DNA of 64,000 nucleotides from an uncultured Eubacterium sp. (GCA_948470065.1 CAOKNO010000003.1:1-64000), one strand, 5' to 3'; numbered from the stretch's first letter, positions 45,200 to 54,466 are shown. Notes: a model not told the origin generated them from the letters alone. Numbers and translations: made by a program.

Positions 45200-45264
45200 A
45201 AAACACCATACCATATCCTGAAAATATAAAAAAATAAAATTTTCAAGATATGGTATGGTGTTTT
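45200..45264. terminator. long AT-rich palindrome
   Basis: AAAACACCATACCATATC at 45200-45217 pairs perfectly with 45247-45264, and after one mismatch TGAAAAT pairs with ATTTTCA, about 25 paired bases in total with a 13-base A-rich loop. It lies about 100 bases after the XRE-TPR gene at 45362 (minus) and may terminate it. The perfection and length also fit a palindromic repeat. Confidence 0.65.
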
Positions 45265-45361
45265 TAATTATTATATAGTATAATTATTTTTTAAAGCAGA
45301 TTATAAGTTTTCCCATAGTAAAATTGTAGGAAATTTCATCCCAGGAAATTTCCATACCAAA

Positions 45362-46288
45362 TCAAAGCCTATAATATTCCTTCTTATGCTTTTCCAAAAG
45401 CTTTTTTTCGCGTTTTTTCCCTATCGCTTCTGCCAGGCAAATATTTTTCCGTAACATATTCAGGCAATCATTTTCTGTAAACAGGACGTCTTCCCCATTC
45501 TCCAGCAATTTTTCCATATTCCACTCCATCCTCCATAGCATCAATATCAGAAATTCCGAAGACTTTTCCTTCCTACATAACTCAATCCCCCGCCTTGCAT
45601 ACGCCATGGCACGCTTGTGTTCTCCCTTCTTCCCGTAGGCTTCTGTAAGGCTGCCCAATACGATAAGTTCCAGCGTCTGCCCCTTTTCCGGAATCCGGTA
45701 ACCTCGCTTCATATTCTTATGTAGCGATTTCAAAATATGGATTGCCTGCGCAAATTCATTTTCTTCACAATAGGTTTCCGCCGCCTTGCACCAGATGCCA
45801 GATTCTGGATCTAACCATGGATATGAACCCAAATCCTTTTGTAACGGACGTTCCACCGTATATTCCAATGCTTCCCAAAGCATCTGCCTGGCTGCTCCGG
45901 GCGTTATGTGCCCCAGCTTCATGGAAAGCATCGCCTTGGCTGCTAAGATCGCTTGCTTCCCAATCCTGGTAAGATCTGTAAATCCCTCCAGCTGTTTTAA
46001 CGCTTTCTCTGCATTTTTACCATCCCAATACCGTATCCCCTTCCCATATTCCCTGATATATTTATCCAACCTGCCGTCGGCTTCCTCTATTCTGAGATAG
46101 ATCGATTCTGTTTCTTTCGCAAGCCGTTCCATCAGGCAATGGTATAACCGCTTGCTTCCATCCTGCCTTCCATTCTCAATCCTGGATAACGTCTGCACGG
46201 AACAAATCCCTTCGCTTAATTCCTCCTGTGACAACCCGCAGGACTGACGGTATTGCCGGATTAATTCCCCTTTACAATAGACCCCCAT
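45362..46288 (-). CDS. XRE-family regulator with TPR-like domain (copy 2)
   Basis: 308 residues. An N-terminal helix-turn-helix (GELIRQYRQSCGLSQEELSE, then GICSVQTLSRIENGRQ) is followed by an all-helical C-terminal part resembling the tetratricopeptide domains of Rgg/PlcR-type regulators (AETYCEENEFAQAIHILKSL, LGSLTEAYGKKGEHKRAMAY). Such proteins often sense small peptides, but no partner peptide gene was found. Its start overlaps the end of copy 1 by 28 bases and has GGAGGGGG upstream, so the two are co-translated. Confidence 0.82.
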   Translation of the reverse strand: MGVYCKGELIRQYRQSCGLSQEELSEGICSVQTLSRIENGRQDGSKRLYHCLMERLAKETESIYLRIEEADGRLDKYIREYGKGIRYWDGKNAEKALKQLEGFTDLTRIGKQAILAAKAMLSMKLGHITPGAARQMLWEALEYTVERPLQKDLGSYPWLDPESGIWCKAAETYCEENEFAQAIHILKSLHKNMKRGYRIPEKGQTLELIVLGSLTEAYGKKGEHKRAMAYARRGIELCRKEKSSEFLILMLWRMEWNMEKLLENGEDVLFTENDCLNMLRKNICLAEAIGKKREKKLLEKHKKEYYRL

Positions 46289-47193
46289 TTTAATACCCCC
46301 TCCAAGTATCCTTGTACTTCCAACGCTTTTGGATCCTGATCAAATTCATACAGGCGATAGGCAAGCATACACTGGCGCTGGCATGCTTCCCGCTCTTCCT
46401 CTTTCAACTGATTTCCCTTCTGGATTAACACAATCTGTGTGGATAAAAAGTGAAGGTCTGCACAATATTGATAGCTTTTTCCTGTCTGGACGGCTTCTAG
46501 CCCCTCTCTAACCTGCTTTAATGCTTTCTCATACTCCCCAGCCTCCGCTAACACTTTTGCATACTCTAACTGTACCAATGGATAAATTTCTGATTTTAAT
46601 GCTGTGGAATAAGAATCCTTCACAAATTTATGGATATATTTTAAATGACCGGGCGGATTTTGTTTTGCAAGTTCGACAAAAACCCAGATCTCGGTTCTGC
46701 TTAACAACTGATTTTCATCAAAATACGGGACTGTCATCCGCCCGATTTCCTGCAAAAGCCTTCCTGTCTGCTCCTGTAAACGTTTCCGCTCGGTTTTACC
46801 GATAACCCCTAATTCTATTTTCAAATATAAAATCATTAATTGCCGGGATTTCACGTATTGGACATGCAGCTTCTCTTGTTCCATTGTCCTCTCATATAAG
46901 GCAAGCTCCTTCTCTGCCTGTAAAACGTCCTTTTCTTTGATACAACGATCGATTTTTTGACGTTGCCGATAACGTTCAAATTCCTTTGCATTTAAAATGA
47001 TTTCAAATTTCCCTATGTCTAACCCTAAACGCTCCAAAAATATCTGCGCCATCAGAACCGTTATTTCTTTTTCTCCATGCTCGATCCTTGACATCATTGC
47101 AGGGGAACAAATGCCCCTACACAGCGCTCCCTGCGAAATCCCCCGTTGCTTCCGATCGTTCCATATAATCTCCCCGAATGCATTTCCTTCCAA
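46261..47193 (-). CDS. XRE-family regulator with TPR-like domain (copy 1)
   Basis: 310 residues if started at the TTG at 47193, which has AAGGAG 10 bases upstream and gives a length matching its paralogue; the open frame extends to 47310 without a good site. The helix-turn-helix (GEIIWNDRKQRGISQGALCR, GICSPAMMSRIEHGEKE) has the same GICS and SRIExG pattern as copy 2. The C-terminal region is helical with TPR-like repeats (VQLEYAKVLAEAGEYEKALK). It lies upstream of copy 2 in one unit. DNA target and signal are unknown. Confidence 0.78.
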   Translation of the reverse strand: MEGNAFGEIIWNDRKQRGISQGALCRGICSPAMMSRIEHGEKEITVLMAQIFLERLGLDIGKFEIILNAKEFERYRQRQKIDRCIKEKDVLQAEKELALYERTMEQEKLHVQYVKSRQLMILYLKIELGVIGKTERKRLQEQTGRLLQEIGRMTVPYFDENQLLSRTEIWVFVELAKQNPPGHLKYIHKFVKDSYSTALKSEIYPLVQLEYAKVLAEAGEYEKALKQVREGLEAVQTGKSYQYCADLHFLSTQIVLIQKGNQLKEEEREACQRQCMLAYRLYEFDQDPKALEVQGYLEGVLKWGSIVKGN

Positions 47194-47302
47194 ACAAATC
47201 CCCGCTCCTTTACCACTTATCTCATGTTCCCCGTACCTCCCTAATCTACCATGTGATTGTGATGGAATTGTGAGAATTTCCAAAAATACCCCAACGGCAA
47301 AA

Positions 47303-47340
47303 GGACACAACCTGCCATATATCTTCTGCAGATTGTGTCC
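47303..47340 (-). terminator. terminator after the receiver-like gene
   Basis: GGACACAA and TTGTGTCC pair, continued by CTGC/GCAG after one mismatch, and on the minus strand TTTTGCC follows. It lies 40 bases past the stop codon at 47381. Confidence 0.75.
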
Positions 47341-47380
47341 ATATTACAGCCACAGCCCAAACGCTATCTGTTGCACCTAT

Positions 47381-47923
47381 TTACCACTTATGGGCAACCG
47401 CCCCTAGCATCCCTTGCATAAACGCCATAAGCTCTTTTTTTTCTTCGGCGCGCGGTTTTAATGTTTCCTGTAACTCCTGGCAGGCTTCTAGCCGCTTCTG
47501 TATTTCTTGATCCATTCCCTTTCGTTCCTGGCGTTTGGCCTCTTCGCTGCCATAATAGGAAAACCCATCCTGGATTGCCTCATACAAGGTCTTATAATCG
47601 GTCGGCTTCTGGAAGATGCGGAACACCCGGCGTTCATTGACCAACAGCTTCAGGTACGCTGGCTCAATCCGCCTGGTATAGACGATACATACGGTATGGG
47701 GCAGGTTCTGGTTCAAGTATTCAATCAGCTTCGCACCGCCATACGTCGATAAGTTAATGCCTGTTACGACTACCTTGTATTTCTTCTCTTCTAGAAGCTT
47801 TACTGCTTCTGTACCGCTGTCGGTTGCATCTATTTCATAGCCGCACCCAAAGCCTTCCATCGCTTCTAAGAACTCCCGGATAATTTCCATCCGGTTATTG
47901 ACAAATAACAAATGCTCTCCCAT
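47381..47923 (-). CDS. receiver-like protein lacking the phosphoacceptor
   Basis: 180 residues. The first ~120 have the CheY-like layout: HLLFVNNRMEIIREFLEA, KYKVVVTGINLSTYGGAKLI, VCIVYTRR and RIFQKPTD. The acidic pair expected after the first strand is Asn-Asn, and the phosphoacceptor Asp (usually in the T-D-I position) is Gly in VTGIN; the conserved Lys is kept. So it is probably a pseudo-receiver that does not take up phosphate. The C-terminal ~55 residues form a charged helix (EEAKRQERKGMDQEIQKRLE). No histidine kinase is adjacent. It lies downstream of amtB with 160 bases between and has its own terminator. Confidence 0.75.
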   Translation of the reverse strand: MGEHLLFVNNRMEIIREFLEAMEGFGCGYEIDATDSGTEAVKLLEEKKYKVVVTGINLSTYGGAKLIEYLNQNLPHTVCIVYTRRIEPAYLKLLVNERRVFRIFQKPTDYKTLYEAIQDGFSYYGSEEAKRQERKGMDQEIQKRLEACQELQETLKPRAEEKKELMAFMQGMLGAVAHKW

Positions 47924-48082
47924 AGCCGCCCTCCTGTCTGGTTACCATCCAACAACATCCTCTAATATTTCTCTCCTGTTAACTTATCTTAGCATACCTC
48001 CCCATATTTCTCAATGGAAAACCGATATGTGTTTTATGTACATGCAATCATCTTATCCAGGAGGGCCTCTTTCACTTGAGCC

Positions 48083-49831
48083 TTATTCTACATCCAGCAG
48101 CGCCGCCATATCTTCTTCTCCAGTACGGACTTTGATGACCTTCGCTACGTTGTATACAAAGATCTTGCCGTCGCCAATATGCCCTGTATATAGTGTTTTC
48201 TTAGCCGCTGCAATGACGTCCTTTACTGGGATATTCCCTACGATAATCTCCAGCTTCACTTTCGGTAAAAGGGTCGCGTCCATCTCTACTCCGCGGTATT
48301 TCTCCCCTGCGCCCATCTGGACGCCGCAGCCCATGACCTGCGTTACCGTCATACCGGTCACGCCTAACTGGTTCATTGCCTTACGCAGCTTATCATAACG
48401 GGATAATTTTGCAATAATCACAACCTTATACATGCCCGAAACGTCTTCCTGCGGCATACACGCTACCTTGACTGCCGCGTCACGCTGTGCCTGGGACGCT
48501 GCCTCATAATCTTTTGTACCCAGGTCTGTATTTTCGTTGACGTCCATCGTCATGGTATTGGACACGTCCATAATGCTGAATCCGGAGTATGCAGACGCAA
48601 TCCCATGCTCGCAGGAATCCAATCCTACAATCTCCTCTTCCTCACTGACACGCAGGCCAATCGTGGCTTTTATCACCAAAAATGCAATTGTCATCGTAAC
48701 GACGGTCCAGCCGCCTACCGACAATACGCCCACGGCCTGCAGCCCCAATTGGTGGAACCCTCCGCCATAGAACAATCCGTCGATCTCGTTTCCTGGTGCG
48801 GCTGACGTTGCAAACAGTCCGACTGCCAAGGTTCCCCAGATCCCGTTCAGGCAATGTACGGCAACCGCTCCAACCGGATCGTCTACATGCAGCTTATAAT
48901 CCAACAGCCATACGCCAAACACAACCAGAAGCCCGGACACAACGCCGATCACAGCCGCCCCAAGGGCATCCGTTACATCGCAAGGCGCCGTAATCCCCAC
49001 AAGGCCAGCCAAAGAGGCATTCAGGCACATAGACACATCTGGCTTCCCATATTTCAGCCAGGTAAATACCATACACACTACCGTTGCAACCGCCGGCGCA
49101 ATGGTTGTCGTAAGAAAAATAGATCCAAGCTGCGGGATGCTTGTGGCAGCCGCGCCGTTAAACCCATACCAGCCAAACCATAAGATAAAGCATCCAAGGC
49201 ATCCTAGCGGCAGGTTATGACCTGGGAATGCATTGACCTTCGTAATCTTCCCCTTGCTATCCGCCGTAAACTTTCCGATCCGCGGCCCTAAGATCTTCGC
49301 GCCAATCAATGCGGAGATCCCTCCTACCATATGGATTGCGCATGATCCTGCAAAATCGTGGAATCCCATCTGCGCCAGCCATCCGCCGCCCCAAATCCAG
49401 TGCGCCTCGATCGGGTAAATCAACGCTGAAATCACACCAGAATAAATGCAGTAGGACAAGAACTTTGTACGTTCCGCCATCGCGCCGGATACAATCGTAG
49501 CTGTCGTAGCGCAGAATACCAGGTTGAATACAAAATTTGAGAAATCAAATTCGGCATAAGCCGTAAAGATATCGAACCCCGGCTTTCCGATAAACCCAAA
49601 CAGATCCTCTCCCAACAGAAGGGAGAAACCAATTGCAATAAACATTACCGTCCCGATACAGAAATCCATTAAATTCTTCATCAGGATATTCCCACTGTTT
49701 TTCGCCCTCGTAAAGCCGGCTTCCACCATGGCAAACCCTGCCTGCATCCAGAACACCAAAGCAGCCCCTATCAAAAACCAGATACCAAATGTCTGCCCAT
49801 CTACCACACTGCGTAACACTTCTTCCGTCAT
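48083..49831 (-). CDS. amtB: ammonium transporter fused to a PII domain
   Basis: 582 residues. The first ~430 are an Amt channel with 11 membrane helices: FWMQAGFAMVEAGFTRAKNS, IEAHWIWGGGWLAQMGFHDF, FAGSCAIHMVGG with the first pore His, WFGWYGFNG, and the second pore His in AVAVHCLNGIWGT. After an acidic linker (about 435-470) comes a full GlnB-type domain: YKVVIIAKLSRYDKLRKAMN, a T-loop ending YRGVEMDATLLPKVKLEIIV and the B-loop TGHIGDGKIFV. In other bacteria a separate PII protein plugs AmtB when nitrogen is plentiful; here the regulator is tethered. Next to glnA, in line with nitrogen assimilation. It has a hairpin-rich leader. Confidence 0.95.
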   Translation of the reverse strand: MTEEVLRSVVDGQTFGIWFLIGAALVFWMQAGFAMVEAGFTRAKNSGNILMKNLMDFCIGTVMFIAIGFSLLLGEDLFGFIGKPGFDIFTAYAEFDFSNFVFNLVFCATTATIVSGAMAERTKFLSYCIYSGVISALIYPIEAHWIWGGGWLAQMGFHDFAGSCAIHMVGGISALIGAKILGPRIGKFTADSKGKITKVNAFPGHNLPLGCLGCFILWFGWYGFNGAAATSIPQLGSIFLTTTIAPAVATVVCMVFTWLKYGKPDVSMCLNASLAGLVGITAPCDVTDALGAAVIGVVSGLLVVFGVWLLDYKLHVDDPVGAVAVHCLNGIWGTLAVGLFATSAAPGNEIDGLFYGGGFHQLGLQAVGVLSVGGWTVVTMTIAFLVIKATIGLRVSEEEEIVGLDSCEHGIASAYSGFSIMDVSNTMTMDVNENTDLGTKDYEAASQAQRDAAVKVACMPQEDVSGMYKVVIIAKLSRYDKLRKAMNQLGVTGMTVTQVMGCGVQMGAGEKYRGVEMDATLLPKVKLEIIVGNIPVKDVIAAAKKTLYTGHIGDGKIFVYNVAKVIKVRTGEEDMAALLDVE

Positions 49832-49891
49832 AAACGTATCCTCCTTTACACCTTTCCAACCAACTGCTTGCCTGATTAAAATTTATATAAA

Positions 49892-50004
49892 AAAACGATA
49901 TCCCTCCTATCCCCACGGCTTTGTGGTCCGGAAAAACATCGTTTTCGTTCATAAATTATTCATTTTAGATTCAAAAAAGTTTCATTTCCGTAACACGGAA
50001 ACTT
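49892..50004 (-). promoter_or_regulatory. amtB leader with two terminator-like hairpins
   Basis: Reading on the minus strand, the first hairpin (50004-49977) pairs AAGTTTC with GAAACTT and is followed by TTTTTT. The second (49945-49892) pairs AAAACGAT with ATCGTTTT and runs into a T tract. Inside the second is a small stem CCAC/GTGG with the six-base loop AAAGCC (49913-49926). Loops with A at position 1 and G at position 4 are the known target of ANTAR antiterminators, which control nitrogen genes in several bacteria. Only one such loop is clear, so the ANTAR reading is tentative; attenuation in general is more secure. Confidence 0.5.
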
Positions 50005-50107
50005 CATTTCTTTTCCATATAATAGATTTAACAAAGGAAAACAAAAAATGTTAAGCTGAAACAGCCAACTACTAATCTACTTATTTAAATAAACTTTTTC
50101 ATAATAA

Positions 50108-50135
50108 ATGCCAGGTAGCGTAAGCCGCCTGGCAT
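50108..50135 (-). terminator. terminator after glnA
   Basis: ATGCCAGG and CCTGGCAT form an 8-bp stem with a 12-base loop, followed on the minus strand by TTATTATG, about 50 bases after the glnA stop codon. It separates glnA from amtB. Confidence 0.75.
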
Positions 50136-50186
50136 CCTCCCTTTTTAGGGGAATTACGTACAGCTTTCGTATACTTTCACAAATCC

Positions 50187-52307
50187 CTACACTTCAAAAA
50201 TCAAATCGCCATAAGATGGCATCGGCCACATTTCTTTATCTACAATCATTTCCAGATGATCCACAGGAGCGCGCAATGCTTCCATTGCAGTCTTTACTTT
50301 GTCGCGGTAATATACGGCCTGTTCCCTGCCTGGCTCCATCGAGGATCCCTGGTCTGCAATGCCAATCAGCGCCGTAAGCGCGGCTTTTGCTTCTGCAAGA
50401 AGGCTGGATACCTCTTTCAGCAGATCGGTCTGGGTGCTTGTATCCGCTTCATCCCCACATGCTGCTTTCACAGCATTGACAGAACCTGCCAGCGTTGTCG
50501 TATACTTAATGACTGCTGGGATGATCTGCTTGCCCGCCATATCAATCATGGCTCTTGCTTCTATGTTCAATGCTTTTGCATAATTTTCATACAGGATTTC
50601 CGCCCTGGAATACAACTCCGCCTCTGTGAACACGTTGAATTTCTCAAACAGCGCAATGGTCTTTTGGGTCGTCAATGCCGGGACTGCATCTACCATGGAA
50701 CTAATATTGGGAAGCCCCAGGCGCTCCGCCTCTTCCACCCATTCTTTGGAGTATCCATTCCCATTGAATACAATCTTCTCGTGGGCAGTCGCCTGTTCTT
50801 TGATCAAATTGTGTACCGCCATCTCAAAATCTTCCGCCTGTTCCAAAACATCGCAGGCGTCAGAAAACGCCTCTGCTACAATTGCATTCAGCACAACGTT
50901 TGGCGGTGAAATCGAATCGTTCGATCCTACCATACGGAACTCAAATTTATTCCCGGTAAATGCAAACGGCGACGTACGGTTCCTGTCTGCCGCATCTTTC
51001 CTAAAATCTGGAAGCGTCTTCACGCCTGTCTGAAGGACTTCGCCTTTCAGGCTGCTGGTGGCTTCCCCGGTGCTGATTAACTGTGTCAGCACATCCTGGA
51101 GCTGTGCGCCCAGATATACGGATATAATAGCTGGAGGCGCTTCATTCGCCCCTAACCTGTGGTCGTTCCCTGCATCTGCGGCAGACTCACGGAGCAGCTC
51201 CGCATGTTTGTCAACAGCCTTTAAAATACAGGTCAGCACCAGCAAAAACTGGATATTGTCGTGCGGCGTCTTGCCTGGATCCAGCAAATTAATGCCGTCG
51301 TCTGTGATAATCGACCAGTTGTTATGCTTGCCGGAGCCATTCACGCCTGCAAACGGCTTCTCATGTAGCAGGCAAGTCAGCCCATGGCGCCCCGCCACCT
51401 TTTTCAAGGTTTCCATGACCAACTGGTTGTTGTCCACGGCCACATTCGCCTCTGCATAAATCGGCGCAAGTTCGTGCTGCGCCGGGGCAACCTCATTGTG
51501 CTGTGTCTTCGCGCTGACGCCCAGCTTCCAGAGTTCTTTGTTCACATCCTTCATATAAGCCGCAATGCGCTCCCGGATTGCGCCGAAATAATGGTCTTCC
51601 ATCTCCTGCCCTTTCGGCGGCATAGCGCCGAACAACGTACGCCCGGTAAAAATCAAATCCTTCCGTTTTAGATATTTCTCACGATCCACCAGGAAATATT
51701 CCTGCTCTGGCCCCACGGAAGGCGTCACCTTCTTAGAAGTCGTATTGCCAAACAGGCGCAGCAGGCGCAGGGACTGTTCATTGATCGCCTCCATAGACCG
51801 CAGAAGCGGCGTCTTCTGATCCAACGCTTCCCCTGTATAAGAACAGAATGCCGTCGGGATGCAAAGCGTCGCGCCGGCGGCGTCCTGCCTTACAAATGCC
51901 GGGGACGTGCAGTCCCAGGCGGTATAGCCCCTCGCCTCAAACGTCGCCCGGAGCCCTCCGGATGGGAAGGAAGACGCGTCTGGCTCGCCCTTAATCAGTT
52001 CTTTCCCAGAAAAACTCATCAGCACCTTGCCATTCTCCATCGGCGCGGTAATAAATGAATCGTGTTTCTCAGCCGTCACGCCTGTTAAAGGCTGGAACCA
52101 ATGGGTATAATGCGTCGCGCCCTTTTCAATCGCCCACTCCTTCATCTCATGAGCCACAACGTCCGCAGTCTCCAGATCCAGTTCCTTCCCCTCTCCTATG
52201 ACTTCCTTTAACCTCTTATAAACCTTCTTTGGCAAACGTTCCTGCATAACGGCATCATTAAACACGTTTTCCCCAAAAATTTCTGCAACATTGAAATATT
52301 CACTCAT
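50187..52307 (-). CDS. glnA: glutamine synthetase, type III
   Basis: Forms glutamine from glutamate and ammonia with ATP. The ~706-residue length and sequence are those of GSIII (GlnN): [13 protein letters not shown], the [20 protein letters not shown] segment, [37 protein letters not shown] and [11 protein letters not shown]. The first start in the open frame is TTG at 52313; ATG at 52307 is chosen because AAAGGA lies 9 bases upstream. The leader contains a promoter followed by an intrinsic terminator, so expression is probably controlled by attenuation. The ammonium transporter gene follows. Confidence 0.97.
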   Translation of the reverse strand: MSEYFNVAEIFGENVFNDAVMQERLPKKVYKRLKEVIGEGKELDLETADVVAHEMKEWAIEKGATHYTHWFQPLTGVTAEKHDSFITAPMENGKVLMSFSGKELIKGEPDASSFPSGGLRATFEARGYTAWDCTSPAFVRQDAAGATLCIPTAFCSYTGEALDQKTPLLRSMEAINEQSLRLLRLFGNTTSKKVTPSVGPEQEYFLVDREKYLKRKDLIFTGRTLFGAMPPKGQEMEDHYFGAIRERIAAYMKDVNKELWKLGVSAKTQHNEVAPAQHELAPIYAEANVAVDNNQLVMETLKKVAGRHGLTCLLHEKPFAGVNGSGKHNNWSIITDDGINLLDPGKTPHDNIQFLLVLTCILKAVDKHAELLRESAADAGNDHRLGANEAPPAIISVYLGAQLQDVLTQLISTGEATSSLKGEVLQTGVKTLPDFRKDAADRNRTSPFAFTGNKFEFRMVGSNDSISPPNVVLNAIVAEAFSDACDVLEQAEDFEMAVHNLIKEQATAHEKIVFNGNGYSKEWVEEAERLGLPNISSMVDAVPALTTQKTIALFEKFNVFTEAELYSRAEILYENYAKALNIEARAMIDMAGKQIIPAVIKYTTTLAGSVNAVKAACGDEADTSTQTDLLKEVSSLLAEAKAALTALIGIADQGSSMEPGREQAVYYRDKVKTAMEALRAPVDHLEMIVDKEMWPMPSYGDLIFEV

Positions 52308-52352
52308 ATCCAATCATCCTTTCTTAGAGTACGGCTTCCCCGGAAGATAAAA

Positions 52353-52382
52353 AAGGCATTCCAAGCACCTTGGAACGCCTTT
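52353..52382 (-). terminator. terminator in the glnA leader
   Basis: AAGGCGTTCCAAG and CTTGGAATGCCTT pair with a 3-base loop (one mismatch), followed on the minus strand by TTTTTATC. It lies between the glnA promoter (52412-52440) and the glnA start, about 45 bases before it, which suggests conditional termination. Confidence 0.7.
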
Positions 52383-52411
52383 GTCCTGACTCTTTCATTA
52401 TGTCTGGTATT

Positions 52412-52440
52412 AACATACTCTACTTTGCTAGAAAAATCAA
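52412..52440 (-). promoter_or_regulatory. promoter of glnA
   Basis: TTGATT and TATGTT on the minus strand with 17 bases between. The stretch between the terminator at 52353 and the gene is too short for another promoter, so this one is upstream of that terminator. Confidence 0.6.
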
Positions 52441-52545
52441 CCGTATCTTCCCAAATATTTTATTTTCTGCTATTTCAAACAAAAATATCCCCGATTTGGA
52501 GTATTTTTGTAACTATTTACCTGCAAAATTATGGGATGGCTCTCT

Positions 52546-53469
52546 TTACTGTTCCTGCCAGGACAGGAATTTTGCACCTGGCTTTACAATAATCTGTACC
52601 GCCTGCTTCTGGTTCTCGATCACGACCTCGCTGTGGCTTCCTCCGTATTCCCCATCGAGCGTCCAGGAAACCTCGCCCAAGGACTTAATGTGAAGACGTT
52701 CTGTCTTAAATGTATAGATAAAATCTGTGTCGTCAATCAGGTTTGTAAGGCTCGCCACAATTGCATTCAGTTCCAATGGGTTTTTCGGCATACGGATCAG
52801 GGTCGCTTCAAACAGCCCGTCGTCCAGCTTCACATTCTTCCCCGTAATATTCTTAAACCCTCCGGCAGAAGTCGAGTTTGTCACCATACCATAGATAAAT
52901 TCATCCTCAATGCATTGATCCTCATAACAGATCTGCATATGGTACGACTGTATGCCTGGAAGCCTTTTTATCCCTTCCAGAAAATATGCCACATGCCCCA
53001 GGCGGTTCTTAAGATCCTGCCTAGTAGCATAGGAAACGTCTGTAAACAGCCCAAACGCTGCAATATAGACAAAGTAGTCTTGGTTAAACCGCCCGATATC
53101 ACAGTCAAAGGGCATCCCTTCCACCGCAAGCTGAGCCGCGCGATCCATCCGCTTTGGGATTTCTAGAGATACTGCAAAGTCATTGGTGCTGCCTGACGGG
53201 ATATAGCCAATCGGCACGCGCTCCTTGCGTTTCATCATCCCAGTAACCGTTTCATCTAAGGTGCCGTCCCCGCCGCTGCACACAATCCGTGCGTACTCCC
53301 CGGCTCTTTCTTCTATTAACTCCATCGCATCCCGCGGGCGCTGCGTAGGATGGATGGTAACCTCATAGCCAGCTTTCACAAACTGGTCGACGATTCCCAT
53401 CAGTTTATTCTTAATCTGTCCTTTCCCGGAAAAAGGGTTGAATACAAACAAAAGCTTCTTCTTCTCCAT
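52546..53469 (-). CDS. diacylglycerol kinase family lipid kinase
   Basis: 307 residues of the DagK/YegS/sphingosine kinase type. Motifs are LFVFNPFSGKGQIKNKL at the N-terminus, the catalytic glycine-rich loop VCSGGDGTLDETV, GYIPSGSTNDFAVSL, and the C-terminal KPGAKFLSWQEQ. It phosphorylates diacylglycerol or a related lipid in the cytoplasmic membrane and so returns lipid to the phosphatidate pool. It is the last gene of the ftsH-led minus-strand run, 43 bases after whiA. Confidence 0.9.
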   Translation of the reverse strand: MEKKKLLFVFNPFSGKGQIKNKLMGIVDQFVKAGYEVTIHPTQRPRDAMELIEERAGEYARIVCSGGDGTLDETVTGMMKRKERVPIGYIPSGSTNDFAVSLEIPKRMDRAAQLAVEGMPFDCDIGRFNQDYFVYIAAFGLFTDVSYATRQDLKNRLGHVAYFLEGIKRLPGIQSYHMQICYEDQCIEDEFIYGMVTNSTSAGGFKNITGKNVKLDDGLFEATLIRMPKNPLELNAIVASLTNLIDDTDFIYTFKTERLHIKSLGEVSWTLDGEYGGSHSEVVIENQKQAVQIIVKPGAKFLSWQEQ

Positions 53470-53512
53470 AATAGCCCCCTTCCAGCCATTTTACCAAAAT
53501 TGCCCCTCCCCA

Positions 53513-54466
53513 TCACATCCCGTCTTTTTTCCTGAGTTCTTCTGCAATTTCGCACAGCTTCCGCAGCCGGTGGTTTACGCCAGATTTGCCAACCGGGGGA
53601 TCTAACATCTCCCCCAGTTCTTTTAAAGCTGCCTCTGGGTATTGGAGCCTAAGGAGCGCAATCTCCTGCAGGTTATCTGCCAGGCCGGCTAACCCCATGG
53701 TATCTATGATATACTTGATATCCCTGACCTGCCGGATAGCTGCGCCGACCGTCTTATTGATATTGGCAGTTTCACAGTTTACTTTGCGGTTTACCGAGTT
53801 GCGCATCTCTTTTAAAATCCGGATGTTTTCCAAATCCATAAGGGCGACATGCGCTCCCATAACGTTCAGCATGTCGACGATTTGCGCACCTTCCTTCAGA
53901 TAAACCACATAGCTCTTCTTGCGTATGACTATTTTGGCGTCCATGGAAAAGCTGTTGATTATCTCAATCAACTGCTTCGCCTTTTCCTCTGTCGTACAGA
54001 TGATCTCAAAATGATAAGATTTCTCAGGATCGCTGACCGATCCTGCGCATAGAAACGCCCCGCGCAGGAACGAACGGCGGCAGCATTGGCTTTGGACGAG
54101 CCTCTGGCTTACCACGCCGCAAGGCCTGATATCTCCCTTCTTGCCGTCACGCCATTTTACTGCCTGTAAGATCCGTTCCACAGCCGCAGGCTCTGACACG
54201 GAAACGATAAACGTCCTGCTTTTGTTCAGATAGATATTCTGCCGCACGGCAATGCTTGCCGTTACCTGGAATGTATCCTTTAACAACAGGAAATACTTCC
54301 GTGCCAACGGAAGGTTCTCCGTATAGACCCGCAGGGCTTCCTCTCCATTCTGTCCTTCGATTTTCCCTGCAAATCCCAGGATGGCTGCAACCTCTGCAAT
54401 CTGGCAATGCCTGCTCTTTTTGAACTGCCGGGACAATTCTTCCTTCACTTGGCCTGAAAAAGACAT
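53513..54466 (-). CDS. whiA: DNA-binding protein WhiA
   Basis: 317 residues starting MSFSGQVKEELSRQFKKSRH. It has the LAGLIDADG-like N-terminal domain (AEVAAILGFAGKI, RRSFLRGAFLCAGSVSDPEK) and a C-terminal helix-turn-helix (LAGLADNLQEIALLRLQYPE, ELGEMLDPPVGKSGVNHRLR). In Gram-positive bacteria it influences cell division and sporulation. AGGAGG lies 8 bases upstream of the ATG at 54466; the open frame to 54529 is longer but unsupported. rapZ and murB upstream form the usual conserved order. Confidence 0.96.
   Translation of the reverse strand: MSFSGQVKEELSRQFKKSRHCQIAEVAAILGFAGKIEGQNGEEALRVYTENLPLARKYFLLLKDTFQVTASIAVRQNIYLNKSRTFIVSVSEPAAVERILQAVKWRDGKKGDIRPCGVVSQRLVQSQCCRRSFLRGAFLCAGSVSDPEKSYHFEIICTTEEKAKQLIEIINSFSMDAKIVIRKKSYVVYLKEGAQIVDMLNVMGAHVALMDLENIRILKEMRNSVNRKVNCETANINKTVGAAIRQVRDIKYIIDTMGLAGLADNLQEIALLRLQYPEAALKELGEMLDPPVGKSGVNHRLRKLCEIAEELRKKDGM

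Noticed and set aside
47381..47923. ANTAR antiterminator for the amtB leader
   Set aside because: The C-terminal helix of this receiver-like protein lacks the ANTAR pattern of spaced Ala and aromatic residues.
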